From Hyphomicrobiales bacterium (GTDB taxonomy: Bacteria > Pseudomonadota > Alphaproteobacteria > Rhizobiales > Rhizobiaceae): DNA of 64,000 bases. Positions 25,896 to 34,343 of the stretch are shown here, piece by piece; position 1 is the first letter of the stretch; the number at the start of each line of letters is the position of its first letter. The position numbers and the translations under genes are program-made. Where the stretch lies: NCBI GenBank assembly GCA_900489925.1, contig UEHQ01000037.1:51591-115590 (forward strand). Direction: 5' to 3'. The notes under the pieces were generated by a model. The model was not told the DNA's origin and ran no database searches. It saw only the letters and a program-made list of their open reading frames with translations.

Positions 25896-27431
25896 TCAGG
25901 CCTCCAGAACCGGCAGGATGCCTGCGGAGACCGAGGCATTCAGTCCGCCTGCAGCAACCAGATCGCTCGCAGCCTTCAGGTCGTTGGCCATGTAGCGGTC
26001 GACCTCCAGCGTCGGCACGACAGTGCGAATGGCACCGATCGCCTGCTGCAGTTCCGGGCTGGTTGCGAGCGGCGCGCGAAACTCGACGCCCTGTGCGGCC
26101 GTCAGCGCTTCGATGCCGACGATCGCAAACAGATTATCGGTCATCTGCAACAGGCGGCGGGCGCCATGGCACGCCATCGACACGTGGTCTTCCTGGTTGG
26201 CGGAGGTCGGCGTGGAGTCGACCGATGCCGGGTGCGACATCTGCTTGTTTTCCGACATCAGCGCCGCCGAGGTGACTTCGGCGATCATCAGGCCGGAGTT
26301 GAGGCCCGGCTTCTTGGCAAGGAATGCCGGCAGTCCGTAGGAAAGGGCAGGATCGACCAGTAGCGCGATACGACGCTGGGAAATGGCACCGATCTCGCAG
26401 ATCGCAATGGCGATCTGGTCCGCGGCAAATGCCACCGGCTCGGCATGGAAATTGCCACCGGAGACGACGGAGTTATCGGAAAGCACCAGCGGATTGTCGG
26501 TAACCGCATTGGCCTCGATTTCCAGCGTTCGGGCGGCCGAACGCAGCAGATCGAGGCAGGCGCCGTCGACTTGTGGCTGGCAACGGATGCAATAAGGGTC
26601 CTGCACACGTTCATCGCCTTCGATGTGGCTCTGGCGAATGATCGAATTGTCGAGCAGGGCCCGCAGGGCAGCCGCGGTATCGATCTGGCCCTTGTGACCG
26701 CGCAGGGTATGGATGTCAGGATGGAACGGAGCCGACGAGCCCATTGCAGCGTCCGTCGACATCGCACCGGTGATGAGAGCTGCCTGTGCTGCCCGATGGG
26801 CACGGAAAAGACCGGCAAGCGCCAGCGCCGTCGAGGTCTGCGTGCCATTGATCAGCGCCAGACCTTCCTTGGCAGCGAGTACGACCGGGCTCAAGCCGGC
26901 CTTGGCAAGGGCCGCCGCGCCCGAAAGGCGCTCGCCTGCGAAGAAGGCTTCGGCCTCGCCCATCATGACCGCTGCCATGTGAGCCAGCGGCGCAAGGTCA
27001 CCCGAGGCGCCGACGGATCCCTTTTCTGGAATAACCGGAATGACGCCCTTTTCCAGCATGCCCTCGATCAGTCGCACCAACTCGAGCCGAACGCCCGACG
27101 CACCGCGTCCAAGCGAAACCAGCTTCAGTGCCATGATCAGGCGTACGATATTCTCAGGCAGCGGCGCGCCGACGCCACAGCAGTGCGAGAGGATGAGATT
27201 ACGCTGAAGGGTGGCAACGTCAGCACTGTCGATCTTGATCGAGGCGAGCTTTCCGAAGCCGGTATTGATGCCGTAAACGGGCGCGTTGCCTGCCGCGATT
27301 TCGGCGATGCGCGCGGCGGCCTTGGCAATGCCTGCGTCAAACGATGCGTCGAGCTTGGCTGCTTCGCCCGTCCAGTAGATCGTTTCCAGATCCTTAAGCG
27401 ATACGGAGCCGGGATAAAGGGTAATGGTCAA
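25896..27431 (-). CDS. hutH: Histidine ammonia-lyase
   Basis: A 511-residue enzyme making urocanate from histidine. The MIO cofactor triad Ala-Ser-Gly is visible in GSVGASGDLAPLAHMA near residue 145. Other marks: YGINTGFGKLAS near residue 54, QDPYCIRCQPQVDG, and the SANQEDHVSMACHGARRL block. The start is a TTG at 27431 that overlaps the hutI stop (TTGA), with AAAGGA 7 bases upstream. Confidence 0.98.
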   Translation of the reverse strand: MTITLYPGSVSLKDLETIYWTGEAAKLDASFDAGIAKAAARIAEIAAGNAPVYGINTGFGKLASIKIDSADVATLQRNLILSHCCGVGAPLPENIVRLIMALKLVSLGRGASGVRLELVRLIEGMLEKGVIPVIPEKGSVGASGDLAPLAHMAAVMMGEAEAFFAGERLSGAAALAKAGLSPVVLAAKEGLALINGTQTSTALALAGLFRAHRAAQAALITGAMSTDAAMGSSAPFHPDIHTLRGHKGQIDTAAALRALLDNSIIRQSHIEGDERVQDPYCIRCQPQVDGACLDLLRSAARTLEIEANAVTDNPLVLSDNSVVSGGNFHAEPVAFAADQIAIAICEIGAISQRRIALLVDPALSYGLPAFLAKKPGLNSGLMIAEVTSAALMSENKQMSHPASVDSTPTSANQEDHVSMACHGARRLLQMTDNLFAIVGIEALTAAQGVEFRAPLATSPELQQAIGAIRTVVPTLEVDRYMANDLKAASDLVAAGGLNASVSAGILPVLEA

Positions 27432-28690
27432 CGGTCGATCCTTTCGCCCTTGAAGACGTGTGCATGAAGTGGGTTGAAGCCAATGCGGTAGACGAGTTCT
27501 GCGAGGCTCTCGACATCCCAGACGGCGAAATCGGCAGACTTGCCGGCTTGAAGCGTGCCTGTTTCATCGAGCAGGCCAAGTGCTCGGGCGCCTTCGCGGG
27601 TGGCACCTGCGATGCACTCCTCGACGGTCAGCCCGAACAGCGTTGCAGACATGTTCATTGTCAAAAGCAGCGAGGTCAGCGGCGATGTGCCGGGATTGCA
27701 ATCGGTCGCGATGGCAATATGGGTACCGGCCTCGCGCAAGGCCTTCACCGGCGGCTTCTGCTTTTCGTTGATGGCGTAGAAGGCGCCGGGAAGCAGCACC
27801 GCGACGGTACCTGCGGCAGCCATGGCGGAAGCACCTTCCGCGTCGAGATATTCGAGGTGGTCCGCCGACAGGGCATCGTAGGATGCCGCTAGTTTTGCAC
27901 CACCGAGATTGGAGAGCTGTTCGGCATGCAGCTTGACCGGCAGGCCGAGCGCTTCGGCCTTGTCGAAGACACGCGCAATCTCGGCCGTCGAAAAAGCGAT
28001 GCCCTCGCAGAAACCATCAACGGCATCGACGAGGCCTTCGGCATGGGCACGCTCCAGGCCGGGCAACACGACATCGGTAATATAGTCGCCGTTGCGCCCC
28101 TTGTATTCGACCGGCGTCGCATGAGCACCGAGATAGGTCGTGACGACACGAACCGGACGCACGCGCTCGAGCTGGCGGGCAGCGCGCAGCATCTTCAACT
28201 CAGCCTCGACATTCAGGCCGTAACCCGACTTGACCTCGATTGTCGTCAGGCCTTCCGCCAAAAGCGTATCGAGACGGGGAAGGGCGGCCTCGACAAGGCC
28301 ATCCACGGAAAGCGCGTTCGTCGCCTTGACCGAGGAGACGATGCCGCCGCCGGCCCGGGCAACCTCTTCATAGGTAGCGCCCTCAAGGCGCATCTCGAAT
28401 TCACGGGCGCGATTGCCGCCATAGACGATGTGCGTGTGGCAATCGACCAGACCAGGGGTCACCCAGCGGCCTTCGAGATCCGTGATTTCGGCCCGCTCGA
28501 TCGCCAGGACAGGCAAATCGCTTTCCGGACCGACGAAGCTTATCCGACCGCCCTCAACAACGACGGCACCCTTTTCAATGATGCCAAGGCCCTGCTTTTC
28601 AGGGTCGAGCGTCGCCAGACGGGCGTTGCGCCACAGGTGCGGGCGAACCTCGCCGGATGCCTCATCGCTTGAAAAATTGTTCCCATTCAT
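27428..28690 (-). CDS. hutI: Imidazolonepropionase
   Basis: A 420-residue metal-dependent amidohydrolase that opens the imidazolone ring to N-formimidoyl-glutamate. Metal ligands: VTPGLVDCHTHIVYGGNR near residue 82, the HAEQLS His in VKLHAEQLSNLGG, and the final Asp in IAIATDCNPGTSPL. The ATG at 28690 gives standard family length; the frame runs to 28834 but that section crosses the operator and lacks a ribosome binding site. First gene of the hutIHGU operon, divergent from hutF. Confidence 0.97.
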   Translation of the reverse strand: MNGNNFSSDEASGEVRPHLWRNARLATLDPEKQGLGIIEKGAVVVEGGRISFVGPESDLPVLAIERAEITDLEGRWVTPGLVDCHTHIVYGGNRAREFEMRLEGATYEEVARAGGGIVSSVKATNALSVDGLVEAALPRLDTLLAEGLTTIEVKSGYGLNVEAELKMLRAARQLERVRPVRVVTTYLGAHATPVEYKGRNGDYITDVVLPGLERAHAEGLVDAVDGFCEGIAFSTAEIARVFDKAEALGLPVKLHAEQLSNLGGAKLAASYDALSADHLEYLDAEGASAMAAAGTVAVLLPGAFYAINEKQKPPVKALREAGTHIAIATDCNPGTSPLTSLLLTMNMSATLFGLTVEECIAGATREGARALGLLDETGTLQAGKSADFAVWDVESLAELVYRIGFNPLHAHVFKGERIDR

Positions 28691-28719
28691 CAGCTTTGCG
28701 CCTTTCCTTATGTGGAAAC

Positions 28720-28731
28720 ATGTATATACAT
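28720..28731. promoter_or_regulatory. Probable HutC operator
   Basis: ATGTATATACAT is a perfect 12-base palindrome in the 121-base gap between divergent hutI and hutF. It fits the TGTATA-type half-sites of the HutC subfamily of GntR regulators, and hutC itself lies downstream of hutF. In this position it can repress both operons; release is expected with urocanate (family knowledge). Confidence 0.7.
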
Positions 28732-28811
28732 AATAAACAGGTGACAAGTGAAAATTTGTGCGTCTCCATGGAAAAGAAAGATGCGCGGCGCCAAAGAGGA
28801 GAAAAAGCGTC

Positions 28812-30173
28812 ATGGCCCAAACGATTGCGACCACACTTCACGCAGGCGCGGCACTCCTGCCGCACGGCTGGCACAAGGACGTGCGCCTGACGATCAACGG
28901 CGGCCGTATCGCGGAGATCGAAACGGGCGTGGCGGCACAGGCTACGGACGAGCGCCACAACACGCTTGTCCCTGCGATGGGAAACCTGCACAGCCACGCC
29001 TTCCAGCGTGCCATGGCCGGCCTTGCCGAGGTGAGGGGACCGGCCAACGACAGCTTCTGGAGCTGGCGCACCGTGATGTACAAGTTCGCCCTGTCGATGA
29101 CGCCCGAGCATGTCGAGGCGGTTGCGGGACAGCTCTACATGGAGATGCTGGAAGCCGGATTTTCCCGCGTCGGCGAGTTCCACTACCTCCACCATGACAA
29201 GGACGGAACGCCCTATGCCAACATCGCGGAATTGGCCGAGCGCATCGGCGCGGCAAGCAGCGCGACCGGTATCAGCCTGACGCTGCTGCCCGTCTTCTAT
29301 GCGCATTCGGGCTTCGGAGGGACCGACCCGATCGACGGACAGCGACGCTTCATCAATTCACTCGACAGCTTCGCCAAGCTCATGGAGGGCTGCCGCGCCG
29401 TCACCGGCAGGCTCGATGGCGCCGAACTTGGGCTTGCGCCACATAGTCTGCGGGCCGCAACGCCGGATGAACTGGCGAAGGTCATCCCAATGGCAGGTGA
29501 CGGCCCGATTCACATCCACGTCGCTGAACAGGTCAAGGAAGTCGAGGACTGCATTGCCTGGTCCGGCGCGCGCCCGGTGGAATGGCTGCTCGCCAACGCC
29601 CCGGTCGACGGCCGCTGGTGCCTGATCCATGCGACCCATATGACCGACGAGGAAACGCGTGGCATGGCGCGCAGTGGTGCTATTGCCGGCCTGTGCCCGA
29701 TCACCGAGGCCAATCTCGGCGACGGCACGTTCCCGGCGCCGCTCTTTCTCGAGGAAGGCGGCCGCTATGGCGTCGGCTCCGATTCGAACGTGCTGATCTC
29801 GCTCCCGGACGAACTGCGCCAACTCGAATATTCCGAGCGCCTTGCTTTGAGGGCGCGCAACGTCATCGCCGCACCTGGCGGCTCGACCGCCCGCAGCCTG
29901 TTCGATCATGCCATCATCGGCGGCCGAGCGGCGCTGAAAGCCGCTGGCGGACTGGCCGTCGGCAATCATGCCGACATTACGTCCCTCAACACCTCCGCCG
30001 TGCCGTATCTCTCCGGCGACCAGTTGCTCGACCACTGGATTTTTGCCGGCGGGGTGGCGATCGACAGCGTCTGGGCTCGTGGCAGAAAGCAGGTCGAAGG
30101 CGGCAGGCACATCCAACGCGAAGCGATCAATCGCCGCTTCCTCAAGGCCATGGGCGAGCTGCTCGCAGGCTGA
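28812..30173 (+). CDS. hutF: Formimidoylglutamate deiminase
   Basis: A 453-residue amidohydrolase that deaminates N-formimidoylglutamate to N-formylglutamate, the substrate of HutG. Marks: LVPAMGNLHSHAFQRAMAGL near residue 52 (metal ligands), SFWSWRTVMYKF, PIHIHVAEQVKEVEDC, and GVGSDSNVLISLPDELRQLE (final metal Asp). The ATG at 28812 has GAGGAG about 10 bases upstream; a frame from 28758 adds a basic, unlikely leader. The gene is followed by hutC. Confidence 0.97.
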   Translation: MAQTIATTLHAGAALLPHGWHKDVRLTINGGRIAEIETGVAAQATDERHNTLVPAMGNLHSHAFQRAMAGLAEVRGPANDSFWSWRTVMYKFALSMTPEHVEAVAGQLYMEMLEAGFSRVGEFHYLHHDKDGTPYANIAELAERIGAASSATGISLTLLPVFYAHSGFGGTDPIDGQRRFINSLDSFAKLMEGCRAVTGRLDGAELGLAPHSLRAATPDELAKVIPMAGDGPIHIHVAEQVKEVEDCIAWSGARPVEWLLANAPVDGRWCLIHATHMTDEETRGMARSGAIAGLCPITEANLGDGTFPAPLFLEEGGRYGVGSDSNVLISLPDELRQLEYSERLALRARNVIAAPGGSTARSLFDHAIIGGRAALKAAGGLAVGNHADITSLNTSAVPYLSGDQLLDHWIFAGGVAIDSVWARGRKQVEGGRHIQREAINRRFLKAMGELLAG

Positions 30174-30232
30174 TGGGGCTTTCCTCGATCGCATATTGCC
30201 GCTAGAGCGGGAGGTGGAACCGGAGCGTGACG

Positions 30233-30952
30233 ATGAACCAGAGCAAGGACGCAACCTTGCATCAGCGTATCCTCAACGACATCGAAGGCCGCATCGTCTC
30301 GGGCGAGTGGCCGCCGGGTCACCGCATCCCGTTCGAAATCGACCTGACAAGGGAATATGACTGTTCGCGGATGACCGTGAACAAGGCCTTGACGCAGCTC
30401 GCCAAGGCCGGCCTCATCGAACGCCGCAAGAAATCGGGTAGCTTCGTCAGCCAGCCTCAGGCGCAGTCGGCTATTCTCGAGATCCACGACATCAAGGCTG
30501 AGGTGCAGTCGCTCAATCTCGCCTACTCCTACACCGTGGCCAAGCGAATAGTGCGCAAGGCAAAAGCAGACGACGTCCGTCGCCTCGATGTCCCCCCGGA
30601 TTCATCGATCATCGACGTGGTCTGCATTCACCACGCCGGCGGCCGGCCCTTTTGTTTGGAAGAACGCCTGATCAGCCTCACGGCCGTGCCCGAAGCGGCC
30701 GATGCGGATTTTTCGGAAATTGCGCCAGGCGCCTGGCTCATCAACCAGATCCCCTGGAGCACGGCCGAGCACCGCATTCACGCCGTGTCCGCCAGCACCG
30801 AGGAAGCCACCGCGCTGGGCATCCCCAAAAACACGGCCTGCCTCGTCGTCGAACGCCGCACGTGGAGCAATGTCGGACCAGTGACCCAGGTTCGCTTCAC
30901 CTATCCGGGCGACAAACATGCGCTCGTTGCACGCTTCACGCCCGCCTCCTAG
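30233..30952 (+). CDS. hutC: HutC, GntR/UTRA histidine utilization repressor
   Basis: A 239-residue repressor. N-terminal winged helix (LHQRILNDIEGRIVSGEWPP, then YDCSRMTVNKALTQLAKAGL) to about residue 70, then a UTRA ligand domain to the end. Urocanate is the usual inducer. CCGGAG precedes the ATG at 30233; a GTG at 30227 is an alternative. It is cotranscribed with hutF and probably acts at the palindrome at 28720-28731. Confidence 0.95.
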   Translation: MNQSKDATLHQRILNDIEGRIVSGEWPPGHRIPFEIDLTREYDCSRMTVNKALTQLAKAGLIERRKKSGSFVSQPQAQSAILEIHDIKAEVQSLNLAYSYTVAKRIVRKAKADDVRRLDVPPDSSIIDVVCIHHAGGRPFCLEERLISLTAVPEAADADFSEIAPGAWLINQIPWSTAEHRIHAVSASTEEATALGIPKNTACLVVERRTWSNVGPVTQVRFTYPGDKHALVARFTPAS

Positions 30953-30970
30953 TCGGACGCGTCATCGGTA

Positions 30971-31501
30971 TCAACTAGGCACGTAGGTCAACCGCAAGAC
31001 ATCCGCGTCAATCGGATCACTGGCCACTAGGCGCAGCCGCGGCCGGGGGCCAGCGAAATAGGGCTTGCCGTGACCAAGCACCACGGGGTGAAGGTAGATG
31101 CGGTACTCGTCGATCAAGCCAAGTTCGGTGAGACTATGCGCCAGGTCCGGCCCGGCAACCTCGATTTCCCCATCGCGATCGGCCTTCAGCTGCCGCATCG
31201 CACTCTGGAGGTCACCCTCGACAAGCGAGGCGTTCGGGCCGACGGACGTCAAGGTACGCGAGACGACCCATTTCGGCTGCTTTCGCCACGCTCGCGCGAA
31301 GGCAAGTTCGTCAACATCCCATTCAGGGTGGTCCTCGTCCCAGTAACGCATGATCTCATACATCTGGCGACCGTACACACTGCCCGTCTGCTGCTCTGCC
31401 TCCTTGATGAAGTGGCGGAAGAGCACGGGGCCCGGTGCAAACGCCATGTGATCGACATAGCCGTCCAGGGACTGGTTCATTCCAAACACGAGCTTGGCCA
31501 T
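30971..31501 (-). CDS. Dihydrofolate reductase family protein (RibD C-terminal like)
   Basis: A 176-residue protein of the DHFR/RibD-C fold. It opens MAKLVFGMNQSLDGYVDHMA (typical of the YwjB/YyaP-like group), has VYGRQMYEIMRYW near residue 48, and ends with DEYRIYLHPVVLGHGKPYF, the NADPH-binding and C-terminal core. These proteins are not true folA and their substrate is unknown. GGAAG precedes the ATG at 31501; the frame to 31576 adds an Arg-rich leader without support. Confidence 0.88.
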   Translation of the reverse strand: MAKLVFGMNQSLDGYVDHMAFAPGPVLFRHFIKEAEQQTGSVYGRQMYEIMRYWDEDHPEWDVDELAFARAWRKQPKWVVSRTLTSVGPNASLVEGDLQSAMRQLKADRDGEIEVAGPDLAHSLTELGLIDEYRIYLHPVVLGHGKPYFAGPRPRLRLVASDPIDADVLRLTYVPS

Positions 31502-31625
31502 ATCCACTTCCTTTCGTCGAGTCCTTGGCCGCAACGGACCAACTGCCGCGCGACGCCTTCGGATTGGGACCGGCAACGCCGGCCGTGGCTGTCAGTGCGT
31601 TTGACGACTGCGCGACCCCAACATC

Positions 31626-32138
31626 TCAACCAACGATGCCGATTTGGCCTGGGGCTCTGAGCGCAGCCCGCCTTTCAAGACTTCGTATCAGGCTTTTCAG
31701 TTCCGGTTCATCGACCAACAACGCCGCATCATGAGGACGCAGCCAGGCCAGCTTGCGCTCCTTGCTTTCCGGGAAGACCTTCTTCATGCGGCGAACGTCG
31801 ACCAGATGAACCTCGACGACGGAGGGGCATTTGCGGCCATCGTCGAGAACCTTGATATAGGTGTAGTAGCCAAAAACGCGCCTCTTCGCCCTTCCCTTAA
31901 CGCCCGCCTCTTCCCAAGCTTCGCGCTCTGCGACTTCGTGAGGCGCCAGTCCCTTGATCGGCCATCCCTTGGGAATCGACCAGCGGCGCGTCTGTCGCGT
32001 GGTTATCAGCAGAACTTCCAGATGACCGTCGGCTGTCGTGCGAACGCAAAGCGCGCCACATTGCTCGGCGACATCACCATCCAGGATCGCCCCTATAGGC
32101 TTACCGAGGCGCGACAAATGGGTTGTACCATTCTTCAT
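31626..32138 (-). CDS. NUDIX hydrolase
   Basis: A 170-residue protein with a recognisable Nudix box: GWPIKGLAPHEVAEREAWEE followed by AGVKG fits the GX5EX7REUXEEXGU pattern with minor changes. The KGWPIKG lead-in resembles the diadenosine/diphosphoinositol polyphosphate type found in rhizobia. The substrate is not decided. Its start has a weak ribosome binding site. Confidence 0.9.
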   Translation of the reverse strand: MKNGTTHLSRLGKPIGAILDGDVAEQCGALCVRTTADGHLEVLLITTRQTRRWSIPKGWPIKGLAPHEVAEREAWEEAGVKGRAKRRVFGYYTYIKVLDDGRKCPSVVEVHLVDVRRMKKVFPESKERKLAWLRPHDAALLVDEPELKSLIRSLERRAALRAPGQIGIVG

Positions 32139-32266
32139 TGCAACAAGTTGGAGCGCAATGTGATTCCCGACAAGTGCTCACGGACATGTCGAATTCAGTT
32201 TGGCTGAGAGGCGATCACCACATTGGCGGCCTGGCGCCGAACGCATCGGCGCAATCTCTATCGGGT

Positions 32267-32704
32267 TCAGCTCAGTTCTTGCGCAAGGCCAATGAGAATA
32301 CCTTCGGGTCCGCGGATATAGCAGAGCAGATATGCGTCCTGATACCGAACGACTTCGCCGACGAGCTGCGCGCCGCGCAGTCGCAGCCTTTCAAGCGTCT
32401 CCTCGAGGTCGTCAACGGCGAACATGACGCGGAGGTAACCCAGAGCGTTAACCGGGGCGTCGCGGTGATCCGCCACTGGCGCCGGCGTCAGGAAGCGGGA
32501 TAACTCTATCCGGCTGTGACCGTCCGGCGTCCTCATCATGGCGATCTCGACCCGCTGATCGGCCAGCCCGGTGACACGTCCGGCCCATTCCCCGTCGATC
32601 ATGGCCTGCCCTTCGAGCTGAAGGCCAAGCTCGCGAAAGAAATCAATCGCCGCTTCGAGGTCCGCGACGACAATCCCTATGTTGTCCATCCGTTTGAGCG
32701 CCAT
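32267..32704 (-). CDS. VOC family (glyoxalase/bleomycin resistance-like) protein
   Basis: A 145-residue protein with two beta-alpha-beta3 modules. Marks: NIGIVVADLEAAIDFFRELG at the start, GHSRIELSRFL in the middle, and YLLCYIRGPEGILIGLAQEL at the end, the last carrying the metal-site Glu of the family. Function within the VOC superfamily cannot be told. AGG precedes the ATG. Confidence 0.9.
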   Translation of the reverse strand: MALKRMDNIGIVVADLEAAIDFFRELGLQLEGQAMIDGEWAGRVTGLADQRVEIAMMRTPDGHSRIELSRFLTPAPVADHRDAPVNALGYLRVMFAVDDLEETLERLRLRGAQLVGEVVRYQDAYLLCYIRGPEGILIGLAQELS

Positions 32705-32983
32705 CGGGAAAACCTACAGGGTCTGAACTGCGTCGTAAACTCATATGGCTGCGCTTGAGGCCGCGGGGCCCGTGCCAAGCCCCTGCGATCTGGCTCAGCC
32801 GATGTCAGATCGGCACTTTGGCCCGCCTTTGCGCCGAAAAGGGGCATATCGCCGTCGCAAGACTGGAGCTTCGATCTCCCGCCGATTGCACCGTGAACAT
32901 AGCGAGCGGCGCCGTGGCGTGATAGGTGTTGGACTTGGATCAAGCCCAGCATTCACCTGAACTCCTAATAAAGGACATGTGCG

Positions 32984-33664
32984 ATGGGAGACCAGAAGCG
33001 TCCGCTCCAACCAGGCGAATATGCACCTGCCTTCGCACTTCCGTCGGCAAACCAAGCAGGGACGGTTTCACTCGCAAGCCTCCGCGGTCACCCTTTTTTG
33101 ATCGCCTTCTTCCGCGGATTGCACTGTCCTTTCTGTCGGCGTCAGGTGGGACAACTCGGTAGTCTACAGCCTGCCCTGAGTGCCGAGGGGGTGGAAACAA
33201 TTGCCGTGATCAACACGCCGGTCGAGCGTGCCCGCATATACTTCGAGCACCGGCCGACGCCGGCCGTGCTCCTATGTGACCAGGATTGCTCCACGCACCG
33301 GGCCTTCGGCGTGCCGCATGGCGACTTCCAACCCGAGGGCAGTCGCGAGGAGCCATCATGGCCCTATCGGGCAAGCATGGAGCAATTCGAGGGCGCGCGC
33401 ATCAACCCGACGGGGGAATTGCCGGAAGCGTTGCACCCAATGGCAGCCAATGTCTTCCTCAACGCCAGCGACGGGTTCGAGCTTACGGAAGTTGATCATG
33501 CTATCTTCGCAAGGCACCCCACACAGCTCGTAGGGCACTTCTTCGTCGATGGCAGTGGCATTGTTCGCTGGGTACAAATCGAAGCGCGTGACGGGCCTGA
33601 CGGCCTCTGCATCTTTCCAAACGCAGCGGAAATACTCGCCGCTGCCAGCAGCCTCCGACGCTGA
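32984..33664 (+). CDS. Peroxiredoxin-like family protein
   Basis: A 226-residue thioredoxin-fold protein. PGEYAPAFALPSANQAGTVS followed by PFLIAFFRGLHCPFCRRQVG near residue 42 gives a CxxC active site in AhpC/TSA context. The rest (PTPAVLLCDQDCSTHRAFGV, then GHFFVDGSGIVRWVQIEA) completes the fold. It is longer than bacterial 2-Cys peroxiredoxins because of an insertion near residues 115-170 (EEPSWPYRASMEQ region). AAAGGA lies 9 bases before the ATG. Cytoplasmic, as no signal peptide. Confidence 0.87.
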   Translation: MGDQKRPLQPGEYAPAFALPSANQAGTVSLASLRGHPFLIAFFRGLHCPFCRRQVGQLGSLQPALSAEGVETIAVINTPVERARIYFEHRPTPAVLLCDQDCSTHRAFGVPHGDFQPEGSREEPSWPYRASMEQFEGARINPTGELPEALHPMAANVFLNASDGFELTEVDHAIFARHPTQLVGHFFVDGSGIVRWVQIEARDGPDGLCIFPNAAEILAAASSLRR

Positions 33665-33802
33665 AGTCGTCGCATCTCCGACATTCTCCAGGCGTATACG
33701 ATTCAGCCTGCCCATTTCCTCGGTTCATCGGGATAGTGCGCGATCGGCTTGAGCAGACGATCGGAGCATCCTCGAGGCGAGCTCATTTCTTTGCGGCCCG
33801 AG

Positions 33803-33827
33803 GGAACCATTTCCTTGCAAATGAGTT
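33803..33827 (+). promoter_or_regulatory. Possible RpoE2/EcfG-type general stress promoter
   Basis: GGAAC at 33803-33807 and TT at 33826-33827 are separated by 18 bases (AGTT at 33824-33827), fitting the rhizobial general stress pattern GGAAC-N18/19-TT. The PsiF-family start codon is 60 bases downstream. Only pattern evidence. Confidence 0.45.
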
Positions 33828-33886
33828 TAAGCGGCGGCCGTAGGTCGTCGCCTGGGGATGAAGGCAATCTGGATGAGGAAGAGACG

Positions 33887-34147
33887 ATGAAGATGGTTCT
33901 CGTTGTGGCAGCTTTGGTACTGTCGGCCGCTGCTGCTCATGCCGCTGATACGTGCACGGCGAAAGCAATCGACAAGAATGGCAAGCCACTGGCAGGTGCT
34001 GCTCTTACGGCATCGGTCAACAAGTGCCAGAAGGATGCGGCTGCCGCCTGCGATCTGTCCGCCAAGGACAAGAACGGCAAGCCACTGGCTGGCGCCGCAA
34101 AGACCGCATACACCAAGAAATGCGTGAGCGATGCAGTCGGTGGCTGA
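33887..34147 (+). CDS. PsiF repeat family protein, exported
   Basis: An 86-residue protein with a signal peptide (VLVVAALVLSAAAAHA-AD) and two PsiF-type repeats. The peptide DKNGKPLAGAA occurs twice with a 32-residue period, each repeat ending in a conserved Lys-Cys (NKCQKD and KKCVSD). PsiF-type proteins are starvation-inducible in E. coli; the role is unknown. GAGGAAGAG precedes the ATG. The frame extends upstream to 33749, but the signal peptide fixes the start. Confidence 0.9.
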   Translation: MKMVLVVAALVLSAAAAHAADTCTAKAIDKNGKPLAGAALTASVNKCQKDAAAACDLSAKDKNGKPLAGAAKTAYTKKCVSDAVGG

Positions 34148-34343
34148 CGCTCCCTGACATTTCTTTGCTCGGATTTGGTTGGCCGCTGGCAGATTCCGGC
34201 GGCGGCATCAGGATGCGCCGCTCGTCCCGGCCATAACCGCAAAGAGTCAAACATCGATGTCAGCTGCGCCAGAAGAACAGCGTCGTGTCACCTGCCACGG
34301 GTCGCGAGGGTGACAATCGCCTGCACTCCACCCAGCGCCACGG

